The translations under genes and the position numbers were made by a program. This document shows positions 10,430 to 23,528 of a stretch of 64,000 nt of DNA, piece by piece (positions within the stretch are counted from its first letter, which is position 1; the number at the start of each line of letters is the position of its first letter). Source of the stretch: Pelodera strongyloides (lineage: Eukaryota > Nematoda > Chromadorea > Rhabditida > Rhabditidae); the NCBI GenBank assembly GCA_036852015.1, contig JAANDG010000232.1, forward strand, positions 124,001 to 188,000. The letters are read 5' to 3'. The notes beneath the pieces were generated by a model, which was given only the letters and a program-made list of their open reading frames with translations, made no database searches and was not told the origin of the DNA.

Positions 10430-13400
10430 ATTTCGGAACCGTTAAATATCTTGCCACTTGCCACAGGGTTTTTTCGAAGAGAAAAGGGTTTTCGAAGAGA
10501 AAAGCCCTGTGGCAAGACTTTTGAACCGTTAAATATCTTGCCACAGGGTTTTTTCGAAGAGAAAAGTCCTGTTACAAGACTTTTGAACCTAAACCTATAA
10601 ATATCTTGCCACAGGGTTTTTTCGAAGAGAAAAAGGTTTTTCGAAGAGAAAAACCCTGTGGCAAGACTTTTAAACCGTTAAATATCTTGCCACAGGGGTT
10701 TTTCGAAGAGAAAAACCCTGTGGCAAGACCTTTGAACCGTTAAATATCTTGCCACAAGGTTTTTTCGAAGAGAAAAAAGACCCGTTTTCAAGATAAAACC
10801 CCTGTGGCAAGACTTTGAACCGTTAATATCTTGCCACAGGGTTTTTTTCGAAGAGAAAAGTCTGGTTACAAGACTTTTGAACCGTTAAATATCTTGCCAC
10901 AGGGTTTTCTCGAAGAGAAAAAGGTTTTTCGAAGAGAAAAACCCTGTGGCAAGACCTTTGAACCGTTAAATATCTTGCCACAGGGTTTTTTCGAAGAGAA
11001 AAGTCCTGTTACAAGACTTTTGAACCGTTAAATATCTTGCCACAGGGTTTTTTCGAAGAGAAAAAGGTTTTTCGAAGAAAAAACCCTGTGGCAAGACTTT
11101 TGAACCGATAAATATCTTGCCACAGGGTTTTTTCGAAGAGAAAAAGGTTTTTCGAAGAGAAAAACCCTGTGGCAAGACTTTTGAACCGTTAAATATCTTG
11201 CCACAGGGTTTTTTCGAAGAGAAAAGTCCTGTTACAAGACTTTTGAACCGTTAAATATCTTGCCACAGGGTTTTTTCGAAGAGAAAAGTCCTGTTACAAG
11301 ACTTTTGAACCGTTAAATATCTTGCCACAGGCTTTTTTCCGAAGAGAAAAAGGGTTTTCGAGGAGAAAAACCCTGTGGCAAGATATTTAACGGTTCGAAA
11401 GTCTTGCCACAGGGTTTTTTCGAAGAGAAAAGTCCTGTTACAAGACTTTTGAACCGTTAAATATCTTGCCACAGGTTTTTTCGAAGAGAAAAAGGTTTTT
11501 CGAAGAGAAAAACCCTGTGGCAAGACTTTTGAACCGTTAAATATCTTGCCACAGGGTTTTTTCGAAGAGAAAAGCCATGTGGCAAGACTTTTGAACCGTT
11601 AAATATCTTTTCCCCAAGGGTTTTTTCGAAGAGAAAAGTCCTGTTACAAGACTTTTGAACCGATAAATATCTCGCCACATGGTTTTTTCGAAGATAAAAA
11701 CCCTGTGGCAAGACTTTCGAACCGTTAAATATCTTGCCACAGGGTTTTTTCGAAGAGAAAAAGGTTTTTCGAAGAGAAAAACCCTGTGCAAGACTTTAAA
11801 AAAAAAAAAAAAAAAAAAAACCGTTAAATATCTTGCCACAGGGTTTTTTTCGAAGAGAAAAACCCTGTGGCAAGACCTTTGAACCGTTAAATATCTTGCC
11901 ACAGGGTTTTTCGAAGAGATAAAACCCCTGTGGCAAGACCTTTGAACCGTTAAATATCTTGCCACAGGGTTTTTTCGAAGAGAAAAGTCCTGTTACAAGA
12001 CTTTTGAACCGTTAAATATCTTGCCACAGGGTTTTCTCGAAGAGAAAAAGGTTTTTCGAAGAGAAAAACCCTGTGGCAAGACCTTTGAACCGTTAAATAT
12101 CTTGCCACAGGGTTTTTTCGAAGAGAAAAGTCCTGTTACAAGACTTTTGAACCGTTAAATATCTTGCCACAGGGTTTTTTCGAAGAGAAAAAGGTTTTTC
12201 GAAGAGAAAAACCCTGTGGCAAGACCTTTGAACCGTTAAATATCTTGCCACAGGGTTTTTTCGAAGAGAAAAGTCCTGTTACAAGACTTTTGAACCGTTA
12301 AATATCTTGCCACAGGGTTTTTTCGAAGAGAAAAAGGTTTTTCGAAGAGAAAAACCCTGTGGCAAGACTTTTGAACCGTTAAATATCTTGCCACAGGGTT
12401 TTTTCGAAGAGAAAAGTCCCGTGTTACAAGACTTTTGAACCGTTAAATATCTTGCCACAGGGTTTTTTCGAAGAGAAAAAGGTTTTTCGAAGAGAAAAAC
12501 CCTGTGGCAAGACTTTTGAACCGTTAAATATCTTGCCACAGGGTTTTTTCAAAGAGAAAAAGGTTTTTCGAAGAGAAAAACCCTGTGGCAAGACTTTCGA
12601 ACCGTTAAATATCTTGCTACAAGGTTTTTTCGAAAGGAAAACCCCGTGGCAAGTCTTTTGAACCGTTAAATATCTTGCCACAGGGTTTTTTCGAAGAGAA
12701 AAGTCCTGTTACAAGACTTTTGAACCGTTAAATATCTTGCCACAGGGTTTTTTCGAAGAGAAAAAGGTTATTCGAAGAAAAAAACCCTGTGGCAAGACTT
12801 TTGAACCGTTAAATATCTTGCCACAGGGTTTTTTCGAAGAGAAAAAGGTTTTTCGAAGAGAAAACCCTGTGGCAAGACTTTTTTTTGCCACAGGGTTTTT
12901 TTCGAAGAGAAAAGTCCTGTTACAAGACTTTTGAACCGTTAAATATCTTGCCACAGGGTTTTTCTCGAAGAGAAAAAGGTTTTTCGAAGAGAAAAACCCT
13001 GTGGCAAGACCTTTGAACCGTTAAATATCTTGCCACAGGGTTTTTTCGAAGAGAAAAGCCTGTGGCAAGACTTTTGAACCGTTAAATATCTTGCCACAGG
13101 GTTTTTTCGAAGAGAAAAACCCTGTGGCAAGACTTTTGAACCGTTAAATATCTTGCCACAGGGTTTTTTCGAAGAAAAAGGTTTTTCGAAGAGAAAAACC
13201 CTGTGGCAAGACTTTTGAACCGTTAAATATCTTGCCACAGGGTTTTTTTTCGAAAAAAAAGACTTTTGAACCGTTAAATTCTTGCCACAGGGTTTTTCGA
13301 AGAGGGTTTTTTTCGAAGAGAAAAACCCTGTGGCAAGACTTTTGAACCGTTAAATATCTTGCCACAGGGTTTTTTCGAAGAGAAAAAGGTTTTTCGAAGA

Positions 13401-13998
13401 GAAAAACCCTGTGGCAAGACTTTTGAACCGTTAAATATCTTGCCACAGGGTTTTTCGAAGAGAAAAAGGTTTTTCGAAGAGAAAAACCCTGTGGCAAGAC
13501 TTTCGAACCGTTAAGTAGCTTGCCACAGGGTTTTTTCGAAAGGAAAAACCCTGTGGCAAGATATTTAACGGTTCAAAAGTCCTGTTACAAGACTTTTGAA
13601 CCGTTAAATATCTTGCCACAGGGTTTTTTCGAAGAGAAAAGTCCTGTTACAAGACTTTTGAACCGTTAAATATCTTGCCACAGGGTTTTTTCGAAGAGAA
13701 AAAGGTTTTTCGAAGAGAAAAAGGTTTTTCGAAGAGAAAAAGGTTTTTCGAAGAGAAAAACCCTGTGGCAAGATCTTTGAACCGTTAAATATCTTGCCAC
13801 AGGGTTTTTTCGAAGAGAAAAGTCCTGTTACAAGACTTTTGAACCGTTAAATATCTTGCCACAGGGTTTTTTCGAATAGAAAAAGGTTTTTCGAAGAGAA
13901 AAACCCTGTGGCAAGACCTTTGAACAAACCTGTTGATTTTGAATATCTGCCACAGGGTTTTTCGAAGAGAAAAACCCTGTGGCAAGACTTTTGAACCG
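10430..13998. repeat. Hairpin satellite, sub-array A
   Basis: About 40 tandem modules of variable length are each built on the stem CTTGCCACAGGGTTTTT, loop CGAAGAG and the complementary arm, a perfect 17-bp stem in the best copies. Many modules carry the inner TTTTTCGAAGAGAAAAA twice. The linker is CTTTTGAACCGTTAAATAT. A variant arm reads TCCTGTTACAAG. Two linkers, at 11383-11402 and 13561-13580, are inverted relative to the rest. A 24-base A-run interrupts the array near 11797-11820. Many ORFs are open here by repetition only. Confidence 0.95.
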
Positions 13999-16900
13999 TT
14001 GAAATAAAACGAAAGGCTCTGTGGCAAGATTACGATTGCCACAGGGTTTTTCGAAATAAAACGAAAGGCTCTGTGGCAAGATGACCTTGTACTGGATGAG
14101 ATCTTGCCACAGGGTTTTTCGAAATAAAAACGAAAGGCTCTGTGGCAAGATGACCTTGTACTGGATGAGATCTTGCCACAGGGTTTTTCGAAAAAAACGA
14201 AAGGCTCTGTGGCAAGATGGCCTTGTACTGGATGAGATCTTGCCACAGGGTTTTTCGAAATAAAACGAAAGGCTCTGTGGCAAGATGCCCTTGTACCTGG
14301 ATGAGATCTTGCCACAGGGTTTTTCGAAATAAAACGAAAGGCTCTGTGGCAAGACCTTGTTTGTACTGGATGAGATCTTGCCACAGGGTTTTTCGAAATA
14401 AAACGAAAGGCTCTGTGGCAAGATGATTGACTGATCTTGCCACAGGGTTTTTCGAAATAAAACGAAAAGCTCTGTGGCAAGACCTTGTACTGGATGAGAT
14501 CTTGCCACAGGGTTTTTCGAAATAAAACGAAAGGCTCTGTGGCAAGATGACCTTGTACTGGATGAGATCTTGCCACAGGGTTTTTCGAAATAAAACGAAA
14601 GGCTCTGTGGCAAGATGACCTTGTACTGGATGAGATCTTGCCACAGGGTTTTTCGAAATAAAACGAAAGGCTCTGTGGCAGATTTTGAAATGGCAAGATT
14701 ACGATCTTGCCACAGGGTTTTTCGAAATAAAACGAAAGGCTCTGTGGCAAGATGACCTTGTACTGGATGAGATCTTGCCACAGGGTTTTTCGAAATAAAA
14801 CGAAAGGCTCTGTGGCAAGATTACCTTGTACTGGATGAGATCTTGCCACAGGGTTTTTCGAAATAAAAACGAAAAGGCTCTGTGGCAAGACCTTGTACTG
14901 GATGAGATCTTGCCACAGGGTTTTTCGAAATAAAACGAAAGGCTCTGTGGCAAGATTACGATCTTGCCACAGGGTTTTTCGAAATAAAACGAAAGGCTCT
15001 GTGGCAAGATGACCTTGTACTGGATGAGATCTTGCCACAGGGTTTTTCGAAATAAAACGAAAGGCTCTGTGGCAAGATGACCTTGTACTGGATGAGATCT
15101 TGCCACAGGGTTTTTCGAAATAAAACGAAAGGCTCTGTGGCAAGATGACCTTGTACTGGATGAGATCTTGCCACAGGGTTTTTCGAAATAAAACGAAAGG
15201 CTCTGTGGCAAGATTACGATCTTGCCACAGGGTTTTTCGAAATAAAACGAAAGGCTCTGTGGCAAGATGACCTTGTACTGGAAAGATCTTGCACAGGGTT
15301 TTTTTTCGAAATAAAACGAAAGGCTCTGTGGCAAGATTACGATCTTGCCACAGGGTTTTTCGAAATAAAACGAAAGGCTCTGTGGCAAGATGACCTTGTA
15401 CTGGATGAGATCTTGCCACAGGGTTTTTCGAAATAAAACGAAAAGCTCTGGATGACCTTGTACTGGATGAGATCTTGCCACAGGGTTTTTCGAAATAAAA
15501 CGAAAGGCTCTGTGGCAAGATTACCTTGTACTGGATGAGATCTTGCCACAGGGTTTTTCGAAATAAAACGAAAGGCTCTGTGGCAAGATTACCTTGTACT
15601 GGATGAGATCTTGCCACAGGGTTTTTCGAAATAAAACGAAAGGCTCTGTGGCAAGATTACGATCTTGCCACAGGGTTTTTCGAAATAAAACGAAAGGCTC
15701 TGTGGCAAGATGACCTTGTACTGGATGAGATCTTGCCACAGGGTTTTTCGAAATAAAACGAAAGGCTCTGTGGCAAGATGACCTTGTACTGGATGAGATC
15801 TTGCCACAGGGTTTTTCGAAATAAAACGAAAGGCTCTGTGGCAAGATGGCCTTGTACTGGATGAGATCTTGCCACAGGGTTTTTCGAAATAAAACGAAAG
15901 GCTCTGTGGCAAGATGCCCTTGTACTGGATGAGATCTTGCCACAGGGTTTTTCGAAATAAAACGAAAGGCTCTGGATGACCTTGTACTGGATGAGATCTT
16001 GCCACAGGGTTTTTCGAAATAAAACGAAAGGCTCTGTGGCAAGATTACGATCTTGCCACAGGGTTTTTCGAAATAAAACGAAAAGCTCTGGATGACCTTG
16101 TACTGGATGAGATCTTGCCACAGGGTTTTTCGAAATAAAACGAAAGGCTCTGTGGCAAGATGCCCTTGTACTGGATGAGATCTTGCCACAGGGTTTTTCG
16201 AAATAAAACGAAAGGCTCTGGATGACCTTGTACTGGATGAGATCTTGCCACAGGGTTTTTCGAAATAAAACGAAAGGCTCTGTGGCAAGATTACGATCTT
16301 GCCACAGGGTTTTTCGAAAAAAACGAAAAGCTCTGGATGACCTTGTACTGGATGAGATCTTGCCACAGGGTTTTTCGAAATAAAACGAAAGGCTCTGTGG
16401 CAAGATTACGATCTTGCCACAGGGTTTTTCGAAATAAAACGAAAGGCTCTGTGGCAAGATTACCTTGTACTGGATGAGATCTTGCCACAGGGTTTTTCGA
16501 AATAAAACGAAAGGCTCTGTGGCAAGACCTTGTACTGGATGAGATCTTGCCACAGGGTTTTTCGAAATAAAACGAAAGGCTCTGTGGCAAGATTACGATC
16601 TTGCCACAGGGTTTTTCGAAATAAAACGAAAGGCTCTGTGGCAAGATGACCTTGTACTGGATGAGATCTTGCCACAGGGTTTTTCGAAATAAAACGAAAA
16701 GGCTCTGGATGACCTTGTACTGGATGAGATCTTGCCACAGGGTTTTTCGAAATAAAACGAAAGGCTCTGTGGCAAGATGACCTTGTACTGGATGAGATCT
16801 TGCCACAGGGTTTTTCGAAATAAAACGAAAGGCTCTGTGGCAAGATTACGATCTTGCCACAGGGTTTTTCGAAATAAAACGAAAAGGCTCTGTGGCAAGA

Positions 16901-17630
16901 CCTTGTACTGGATGAGATCTTGCCACAGGGTTTTTCGAAATAAAACGAAAGGCTCTGTGGCAAGATTACGATCTTGCCACAGGGTTTTTCGAAATAAAAC
17001 GAAAGGCTCTGTGGCAATGACCTTGTACTGGATGAGATCTTGCCACAGGGTTTTTCGAAATAAAACGAAAGGCTCTGTGGCAAGATTACCTTGTACTGGA
17101 TGAGATCTTGCCACAGGGTTTTTCGAAATAAAACGAAAGGCTCTGTGGCAAGATTACGATCTTGCCACAGGGTTTTTCGAAATAAAACGAAAGGCTCTGG
17201 CAAGATGACCTTGTACTGGATGAGATCTTGCCACAGGGTTTTTCGAAATAAAACGAAAAGCTCTGGATGACCTTGTACTGGATGAGATCTTGCCACAGGG
17301 TTTTTCGAAATAAAACGAAAGGCTCTGTGGCAAGATTACGATCTTGCCACAGGGTTTTTCGAAATAAAACGAAAGGCTCTGTGGCAAGATTACGATCTTG
17401 CCACAGGGTTTTTCGAAATAAAACGAAAGGCTCTGTGGCAAGATTACGATCTTGCCACAGGGTTTTTCGAAATAAAACGAAAGGCTCTGTGGCAATATTA
17501 CGATCTTGCCACAGGGTTTTTCGAAATAAAACGAAAAGCTCTGTGGCAAGATTACCTTGTACTGGATGAGATCTTGCCACAGGGTTTTTCGAAATAAAAC
17601 GAAAAGCTTTGTGTCAAGATGACCTTGTAC
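13999..17630. repeat. Hairpin satellite, sub-array B
   Basis: Fifty to sixty modules follow directly on sub-array A. The main unit is 68 bp (GATGAGATCTTGCCACAGGG, then TTTTTCGAAATAAAACGAAA, GGCTCTGTGGCAAGATGACC and TTGTACTG). A 54-bp form lacks the GTACTGGATGA linker and has GATTAC instead, and shorter forms lost GTGGCAAGA. The stem is CTTGCCACAG with CTGTGGCAAG. It shares the left arm and TTTTTCGAA with sub-array A but has a new loop and linker. Long open frames on the minus strand, up to 610 codons, are by-products of the periodicity. Confidence 0.95.
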
Positions 17631-18954
17631 TTGTAAAGGGACAGCTGCGACCTCGGCTTATTATAGCAAATGGAGCTTTCCAGTTATATTAGGGGGAAAT
17701 CGTTGACCTAGATCCAAAACTGAAGCTAGTGTTGTCTTGCTGATATTCTTCCGGGGTCGAGAGGTCTTCTTTTGAGGCTCATGCGGTTGATTAACGTACC
17801 TAGTTTGAAATTTTAAAACTCAAACTATACTAAAGGAACAGGTTTATTTTGGGAGCTGAAATAATGATGTGTGGATGGTATTCTGAATATTGATATGCAT
17901 TTCTTCTCCACGGAATCCATAAGTTGGTGACTGCGTTACTTCGGGCGATATTTTGTTCGCACCCGTTGTCTTTTTGATATGATACTACACAACCATGATA
18001 CCCTTATAATAAGATAAAGCCCCTGTGCTTTGAATTCATCTTATCTTGAGTACCTTGAAGACATTCATGTGAGATATTAGAAATCGCGCAGGTGGCCACT
18101 ACTCGAGGAAGACATGATGTGCTTATCGTGTTCACATTTTACATACATGTTTGTCACCCGTTAAAATTGTGTAGGTGGAGCTAGAGCCAAAAGGAACGCA
18201 CCTTGGTGCCTCCGTGTATATTACTGCTCGATTTCTGTCGTTCCTTCTTCCTCGACGTCTTCTTGTATTGAACTACTCTCCATCAGAGAATCACCTACAC
18301 TGCGCCCGAAATGGGGGCCCATACATTTTTTGTAGGCCGCGCACCGGCCAAAGTTTCACATCGGTTGAAGCCGAGTTTTCAGTAATGTTGACCTAGCGAA
18401 AAAAGAGACTCTACCTCTCCACTCGTTCGGATCTTGGATTTTTTGTTCAACTGCACTTTCTTCCTGAAGTAAGTCACTGGTTTATTGATAAATTTGTTGA
18501 TGTGGTAGGTCCACCATTGTCGGGGTAATGGATACGTTGACTTTTGAAAACATGGGAGTGATTAGCCCTTGACTGAATTTATTGGGTACTGTACTGATCA
18601 GCTCTACATTTTCTGACTTCGGTGTTCGGTGTTTGGGCTCTCTCCTTTTTGATACCACCAGTCGACCTTTTCGTAGGCACTTTGTTCATTTGGACGACAT
18701 TATTAGGTTAGTCGGGCTGCTGACATCTAATACATCCAAAAACATGGCCTGAGATGTGTTCAGCCACTGTTGCTTCAGGATTGCCTATCGAAGCTGTTCG
18801 ATACCGCTGTATCTAACATATCGCAATAAAATTCAACGTTCCTGAGTCCCAGGAAAAACTATCGTTATACCCGGTAGTCAAATGTTTTCCATAAAAAACT
18901 GAGTGTTAATATAGTTCATGTCCACAAAATGTTCTGTTTTGAGTTATTACTGGA

Positions 18955-19010
18955 TGGGTGTTTTTGATGTCCAGGGTGTTTATAGATGTCCGGGATGTTT
19001 TCAGGTGTTT
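18955..19010 (+). repeat. GATGTCC minisatellite joined to repeat B
   Basis: Three imperfect copies of a GGTGTTTnnnGATGTCC unit run directly into repeat B at 19012. A related array at 23578-23645 (TTTTTGGATGTCCGAAATGT units) instead follows repeat A. Confidence 0.6.
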
Positions 19011-19011
19011 T

Positions 19012-19127
19012 AGCTACGGCGTAAACTTCTACGCGAAAAATTACGTTTGCGCTGCGCACCTCGCTTTGGGGTACCCATGTACCACATACCACTTGAAATT
19101 AACACGAAATGGGAATGGTTTATTGCT
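19012..19127 (+). repeat. Dispersed repeat B, copy 1
   Basis: A 116-bp block beginning AGCTACGGCGTAAACTTCTA and ending GGTTTATTGCT. I see one mismatch against copy 2 at 19812-19927, exactly 800 bases downstream. Confidence 0.9.
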
Positions 19128-19572
19128 GAATGGTTTATTGCGATAATTGGTGACACTAACAACGATACGAGCGGGCAAAACTTGAAACGCACTTAATGCA
19201 TATATACAGAAAAAGTCGCGATGCTGAACGAATGATGGTACAGTATAAACTACGCGTGACGCGTGACAACGTTCTAAATGTTGTAAAGTTTTAGTTAACA
19301 TATCGATATGAGCTATAAATTAATCTATATAACAGATGAGAACATATTGCAGTAACTGAATGCCCGACAAGCAAAGCACGTAAGAAAACTGGCTTAATTG
19401 TAATTTAGAATAGAGTACGTCGATGTCCTTATTGAACGTTGAATCCCTGTTCCCTTGCGTGTAGAGGGGTGAGCTTTGGATTCCTTCAACTGGACGGATC
19501 CGCGGAGTTTGAGAGGCATGTTCTGAAAAGGATAGCAGCAGAACAGTACCAAATTGGCCCTAAGTAGTGGAA

Positions 19573-19646
19573 ACACACATAAGGGCACGGGGGCGGATGG
19601 GAATACACACAAATAAGGGCACGGGGCGGGTGGGAATACACACAAA
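19573..19646 (+). repeat. Short tandem repeat, about 32-bp unit
   Basis: ACACACAAATAAGGGCACGG and the following GGCGGGTGGGAAT are repeated a little over twice. Non-coding; peptides read from it are repetitive artefacts. Confidence 0.7.
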
Positions 19647-19760
19647 AACCTAGATAACTGGACAAGCGAATTTCGAAAAGCTGGGACGAAATTGCGCCGC
19701 CCGTTGCGACGCGTAGGAAAAATGCAAACGCTTCCCTGAGCCTACTGTATTTGGAGCGCG

Positions 19761-19927
19761 ACATTTTGCTACCATAGTGCCGCTCGGTTGCTACGCGCAA
19801 ACTACACTTTTAGCTACGGCGTAAACTTCTACGCGAAAAATTACGTTTGCGCTGCGCACCTCGCTTTGGGGTACCCATGTACCACATACCACATGAAATT
19901 AACACGAAATGGGAATGGTTTATTGCT
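19761..19927 (+). repeat. Repeats A and B directly joined
   Basis: Repeat A (51 bp, ACATTTTGCTACCATAGTGC to CAAACTACACTTTT, 19761-19811) abuts repeat B copy 2 (19812-19927) with no minisatellite between them. The other A and B copies each border the GATGTCC array. Confidence 0.85.
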
Positions 19928-22900
19928 AGACTACAAAGCCCCGAAGGGGAATAATCGCTGGACTCGAACGCCGTCCTGGCCTACTGTCACTAGTCTTGAA
20001 AACGCCATATTCAAAGTCAATTGTCCAGCGTTTTGGGGACATTGGAATTTATTTACCGAGTCTTTAATCATAGTTAGTACCTATTTCCCAGTCGTACATA
20101 GCCTAAGCCCGCCGAATAGCTCCCTGGCAAAACCACCGAATATTGCCTACATTTGGAGTTTTAGAATAATGCATACATTTGGGGGGTTGATGGTCACCTC
20201 CCGATTAAAATATGACTTGCGAATCGGCGGTGTTACGGGAAATTGATCAGAAACGTATCACACCCAGAGAAAATTTCGCGAAAGTCGCGAACCCCCTGCG
20301 AATCCACCGGCGAGGTTATATGCCATGGCGTGGTAACAATACAATCTCTACCAGCAAGCGATAAGTGTAAGATACCCCTCTAACCTTGAACTTGAACAAT
20401 TATTATATAATCTGTCGTATGTCGCTCATGTATAGTATAAAGAAAAACATAAGCGGCTAGTGGATCGACAGCAAGAAAAGTTGCTGGTTCCATAATCCCT
20501 GCTAGTACCGGATACTGAATATTTTAAATTTCCTAATTTTCCTTCCCTAACGTTTTCTTCGACGTGCTCGCCACGGCTAACTTACAAGAAACGAGACCTG
20601 ATCTATGTATAGTATGTATAAGGGAAACAAACAAATGCCTCGAGAAATTACCTTGAAATCCTTCATGGATCTTGGATCCAGTCCCACTGCTGATGGAGAC
20701 GAGAAACGGCGGAATCTTATCAGCTGACGACGGCCGAAGCGTCCGGCGGAGCACGGAGCTTACCCACTCACGTGCATCCTAAAGACGTCTCACGTAACGA
20801 TCTATGTATTCTTCTTAAACGAAACTAATAAACTTTGCTCGTTCCGAACAAGCTGTAAAAAAAAACGTTGGTAATTGGTAGAATGACATGGCCTTAGAAC
20901 TCTCTATAAATTCTGATTGTATGTTATATGGAGACTGTTCTCGAAAATACGACTACCTTTGATAAGCTTCTGATACTCCTACTCCGACACGTTAATGGGT
21001 TGGTATTTTTCCAAAATGGTGGCCTACTTTCTATTGGGAAGTATTAAAGCCACCAACTCAAACTCAGTAAGCTTAAGAAAAATTGTTGATCTTGACTGGA
21101 AGGAGGTTCCAGGTTCGTCGGTTAATTAACCCGATGCGGATGATCTTAGGCTGCGCCTACAATTGGCCACGCCGCCGACCAGTTTATGACGATTTTTGAC
21201 TATCAGTTTCGCAACTGTGGTTGTATCCCAAACTACGACTCCAAAAAATGCGATTAGTCGTTCGTACACCGACACTGCTACGCTAGTGCTATTGTTCTTG
21301 TTGAAAATTGAGCCTGTTTTACGTTATACACTACTATGTAAGTAAATTTCGGAGAAAAATTAACCAACAAACCAACCATGAAACGGTTTCGTTTCCACAA
21401 GGCCATCCCACGTAGACACGAGGACGTCTTGTAGCTTTCGTGATCTACCCATAGCCATCGGCCCTTCTCTTTATTGGCCCTGCACTTTATAGCATTGTTG
21501 AACCCTTCTTGCAGGATCACCACTGCAAAAGAACCCGAATAAGATGAAATACGGAAACCTGATACACTTGAAACGTTTAAAATTAAGCAAACAATGTAAC
21601 GTCTAAAAATAATAAGCAATGGTTAAATGAACTAGAAGGTAAGGTGGGTCTGAAATGGAAATCCCTACTATGGCCTAACCTAACCCGACGTATGCTAAGA
21701 AGCGATTATTAATAATTCGAAGTTAGAACTATATACTTATACATAGGAGCAACCCAAACGACTCGGGCCTCGCCTGTAAACATAGTTTAGAATTAAGTTT
21801 CGATTTGAGCACCTATTTCACCATTCTTCCCGTCACCCGGACCGGAGAACCGTTCGTGCGTCGCGAGAAAGATACCGAAGAATAACATATATACAGCGAA
21901 CAAAACCGACTCCCGAAACTCCGGTAACCTAGCGACTCGATGTCGCTTACTCTTCGATCGACTGAATATCCTGTATGCAACTTAGTCTACAAATGCCCTG
22001 TCTGAGTCTGTAACCGACACGCCCACTGAGACTTTCCGCGACTTGGACGACGGATAGTTGATAATGACGAGGAACCTCCTGCCAATGCAGCGTCATTCCT
22101 CCTCTAATCGTGGGCTTACGACTTGGTATTCGGTGTCACGCACACCACTATAATCTCCCCTTCAATAACACGACAGACGTACTTCCTAGTAGCACGCTAG
22201 CACCAGCTATATCTATCTTTCCTGCTTATGCCCTAAACGTCGAAGCGGAGAGGAATAAAACTAGACAGTGCAGCACGCTCCATTCATCTGTTTTTGCTTC
22301 AATTTATCATTATTAATATCGAATATCGAGGACGAGGACCGCCAACCGAATCTGTCAAAGTCAAATCCCAATATTTCTACAACACCTGCCCTGGATCTTT
22401 TGCATCATTCACACCCACGTTGTGTTCGTGCTTGCTAACCGCCCACGAATACGCATGCACGGCTGTAATTAGCGCCCGGGCAAATGCCACCAACTCAAAC
22501 CGCGCGTGATTGAAAACCGAAAAGCAGCTATATGATTTTTGATTGCAACAGTTACACAACCCAACAGTGTTGAAAATGACCGCCTATAATGAAACTGGCC
22601 TCTGGCTATAACAGGCCCGAATATGCAAGCTACTGTATGCGACCCATTGACCTATATATTCCTCCAATTAAACTATATTTATATATCTACTCCGCTCACG
22701 CGAAAATCGGTTTTCGCTTCGCCGAGCACGTAGTAAGGCCCTTATTCGACACCCACCTTTAAGCGATAGTTATAACTTCGTACCAAAACGTGTAAACTCT
22801 GCCATAACTGACGCTAAATTGTCACTGCAACTGCACTGGAATTAAGCGAAGTACGGCATTTGGTACTACATCAAAGAAAAACGTCGGCTTCAGTCCACAA

Positions 22901-23090
22901 CGTGGCCCTCAAACTGGTGCCGTATACATGGCTGACCTAAACTGTCTAGGCTACACTCCACGGTCCAACTGCCTGCCGCCAATTCTCATTTATTAGTAGG
23001 TCCTCCTATATATGCTCTGCAGAAAATCACTGAGTATGAGCAGGAAAAGAAAAATTTTTTAGTGCCACAATTCCTTTAATCAAACGTCAC

Positions 23091-23420
23091 CTCTTCCAAA
23101 CTGCACGGAACCTTGTAACGCAACCGCGAACTGACTTCAACTGACTTCGTCTTTGTCTTGACCCCCGCAGAATGAACAGAAAAAGAAAAGGATTTTCTCT
23201 CCAGACCTAACGGTAGCGATAGTAAAACTACTGTTCCTTTAATCAAACTTCTGTAATAACTCTCTTCCGAACTGTACGGAACCTTACAGGAACTGACTTC
23301 AACTGACTTCACCTTGATCGAACTGTACGACCTTCTCTTTTCTCTTCCAATTCCGAACTGTACGGACCTTTGGGTATACACCGAACTGTACGGCGGGCTT
23401 CCGAACTGTACGGAACTCTC
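23091..23420 (+). repeat. Cluster of CCGAACTGTACGG words
   Basis: The 13-mer or close variants occur at about 23095, 23268, 23319, 23354, 23381 and 23402, with an accompanying AACTGACTTCAACTGACTTC block at about 23128 and 23290. Spacing shrinks toward the 3' side. Function unknown; it could be diverged tandem repeats or an array of binding sites. Confidence 0.65.
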
Positions 23421-23528
23421 TACTACCGATTGAGTTTAACAACTTTAACTCACTGCTCTGAATTCGTCTCACCCAACACGGGTTCACTCATTTTGAATCT
23501 GCTAAACGCTTTTTACTGGTTACTTTTT

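Noticed and set aside
13785..15617. A 610-codon open frame on the minus strand
   Set aside because: It lies wholly in the hairpin satellite; its peptide is an imperfect repetition of one motif in rotating frames, there is no start context, and other frames in the array are open for the same reason.
10430..17630. Regular repeat-spacer spacing reminiscent of a CRISPR array
   Set aside because: The linkers are themselves repeated and not unique spacers, the units are self-complementary and variable in length, and the setting is a eukaryotic intron-rich genome.
21278..21619. A 113-codon minus-strand ORF with a TTTTGCAG acceptor inside
   Set aside because: The open segment after the acceptor is plausible as an exon, but no partner exon matches in phase and the peptide is not recognisable.
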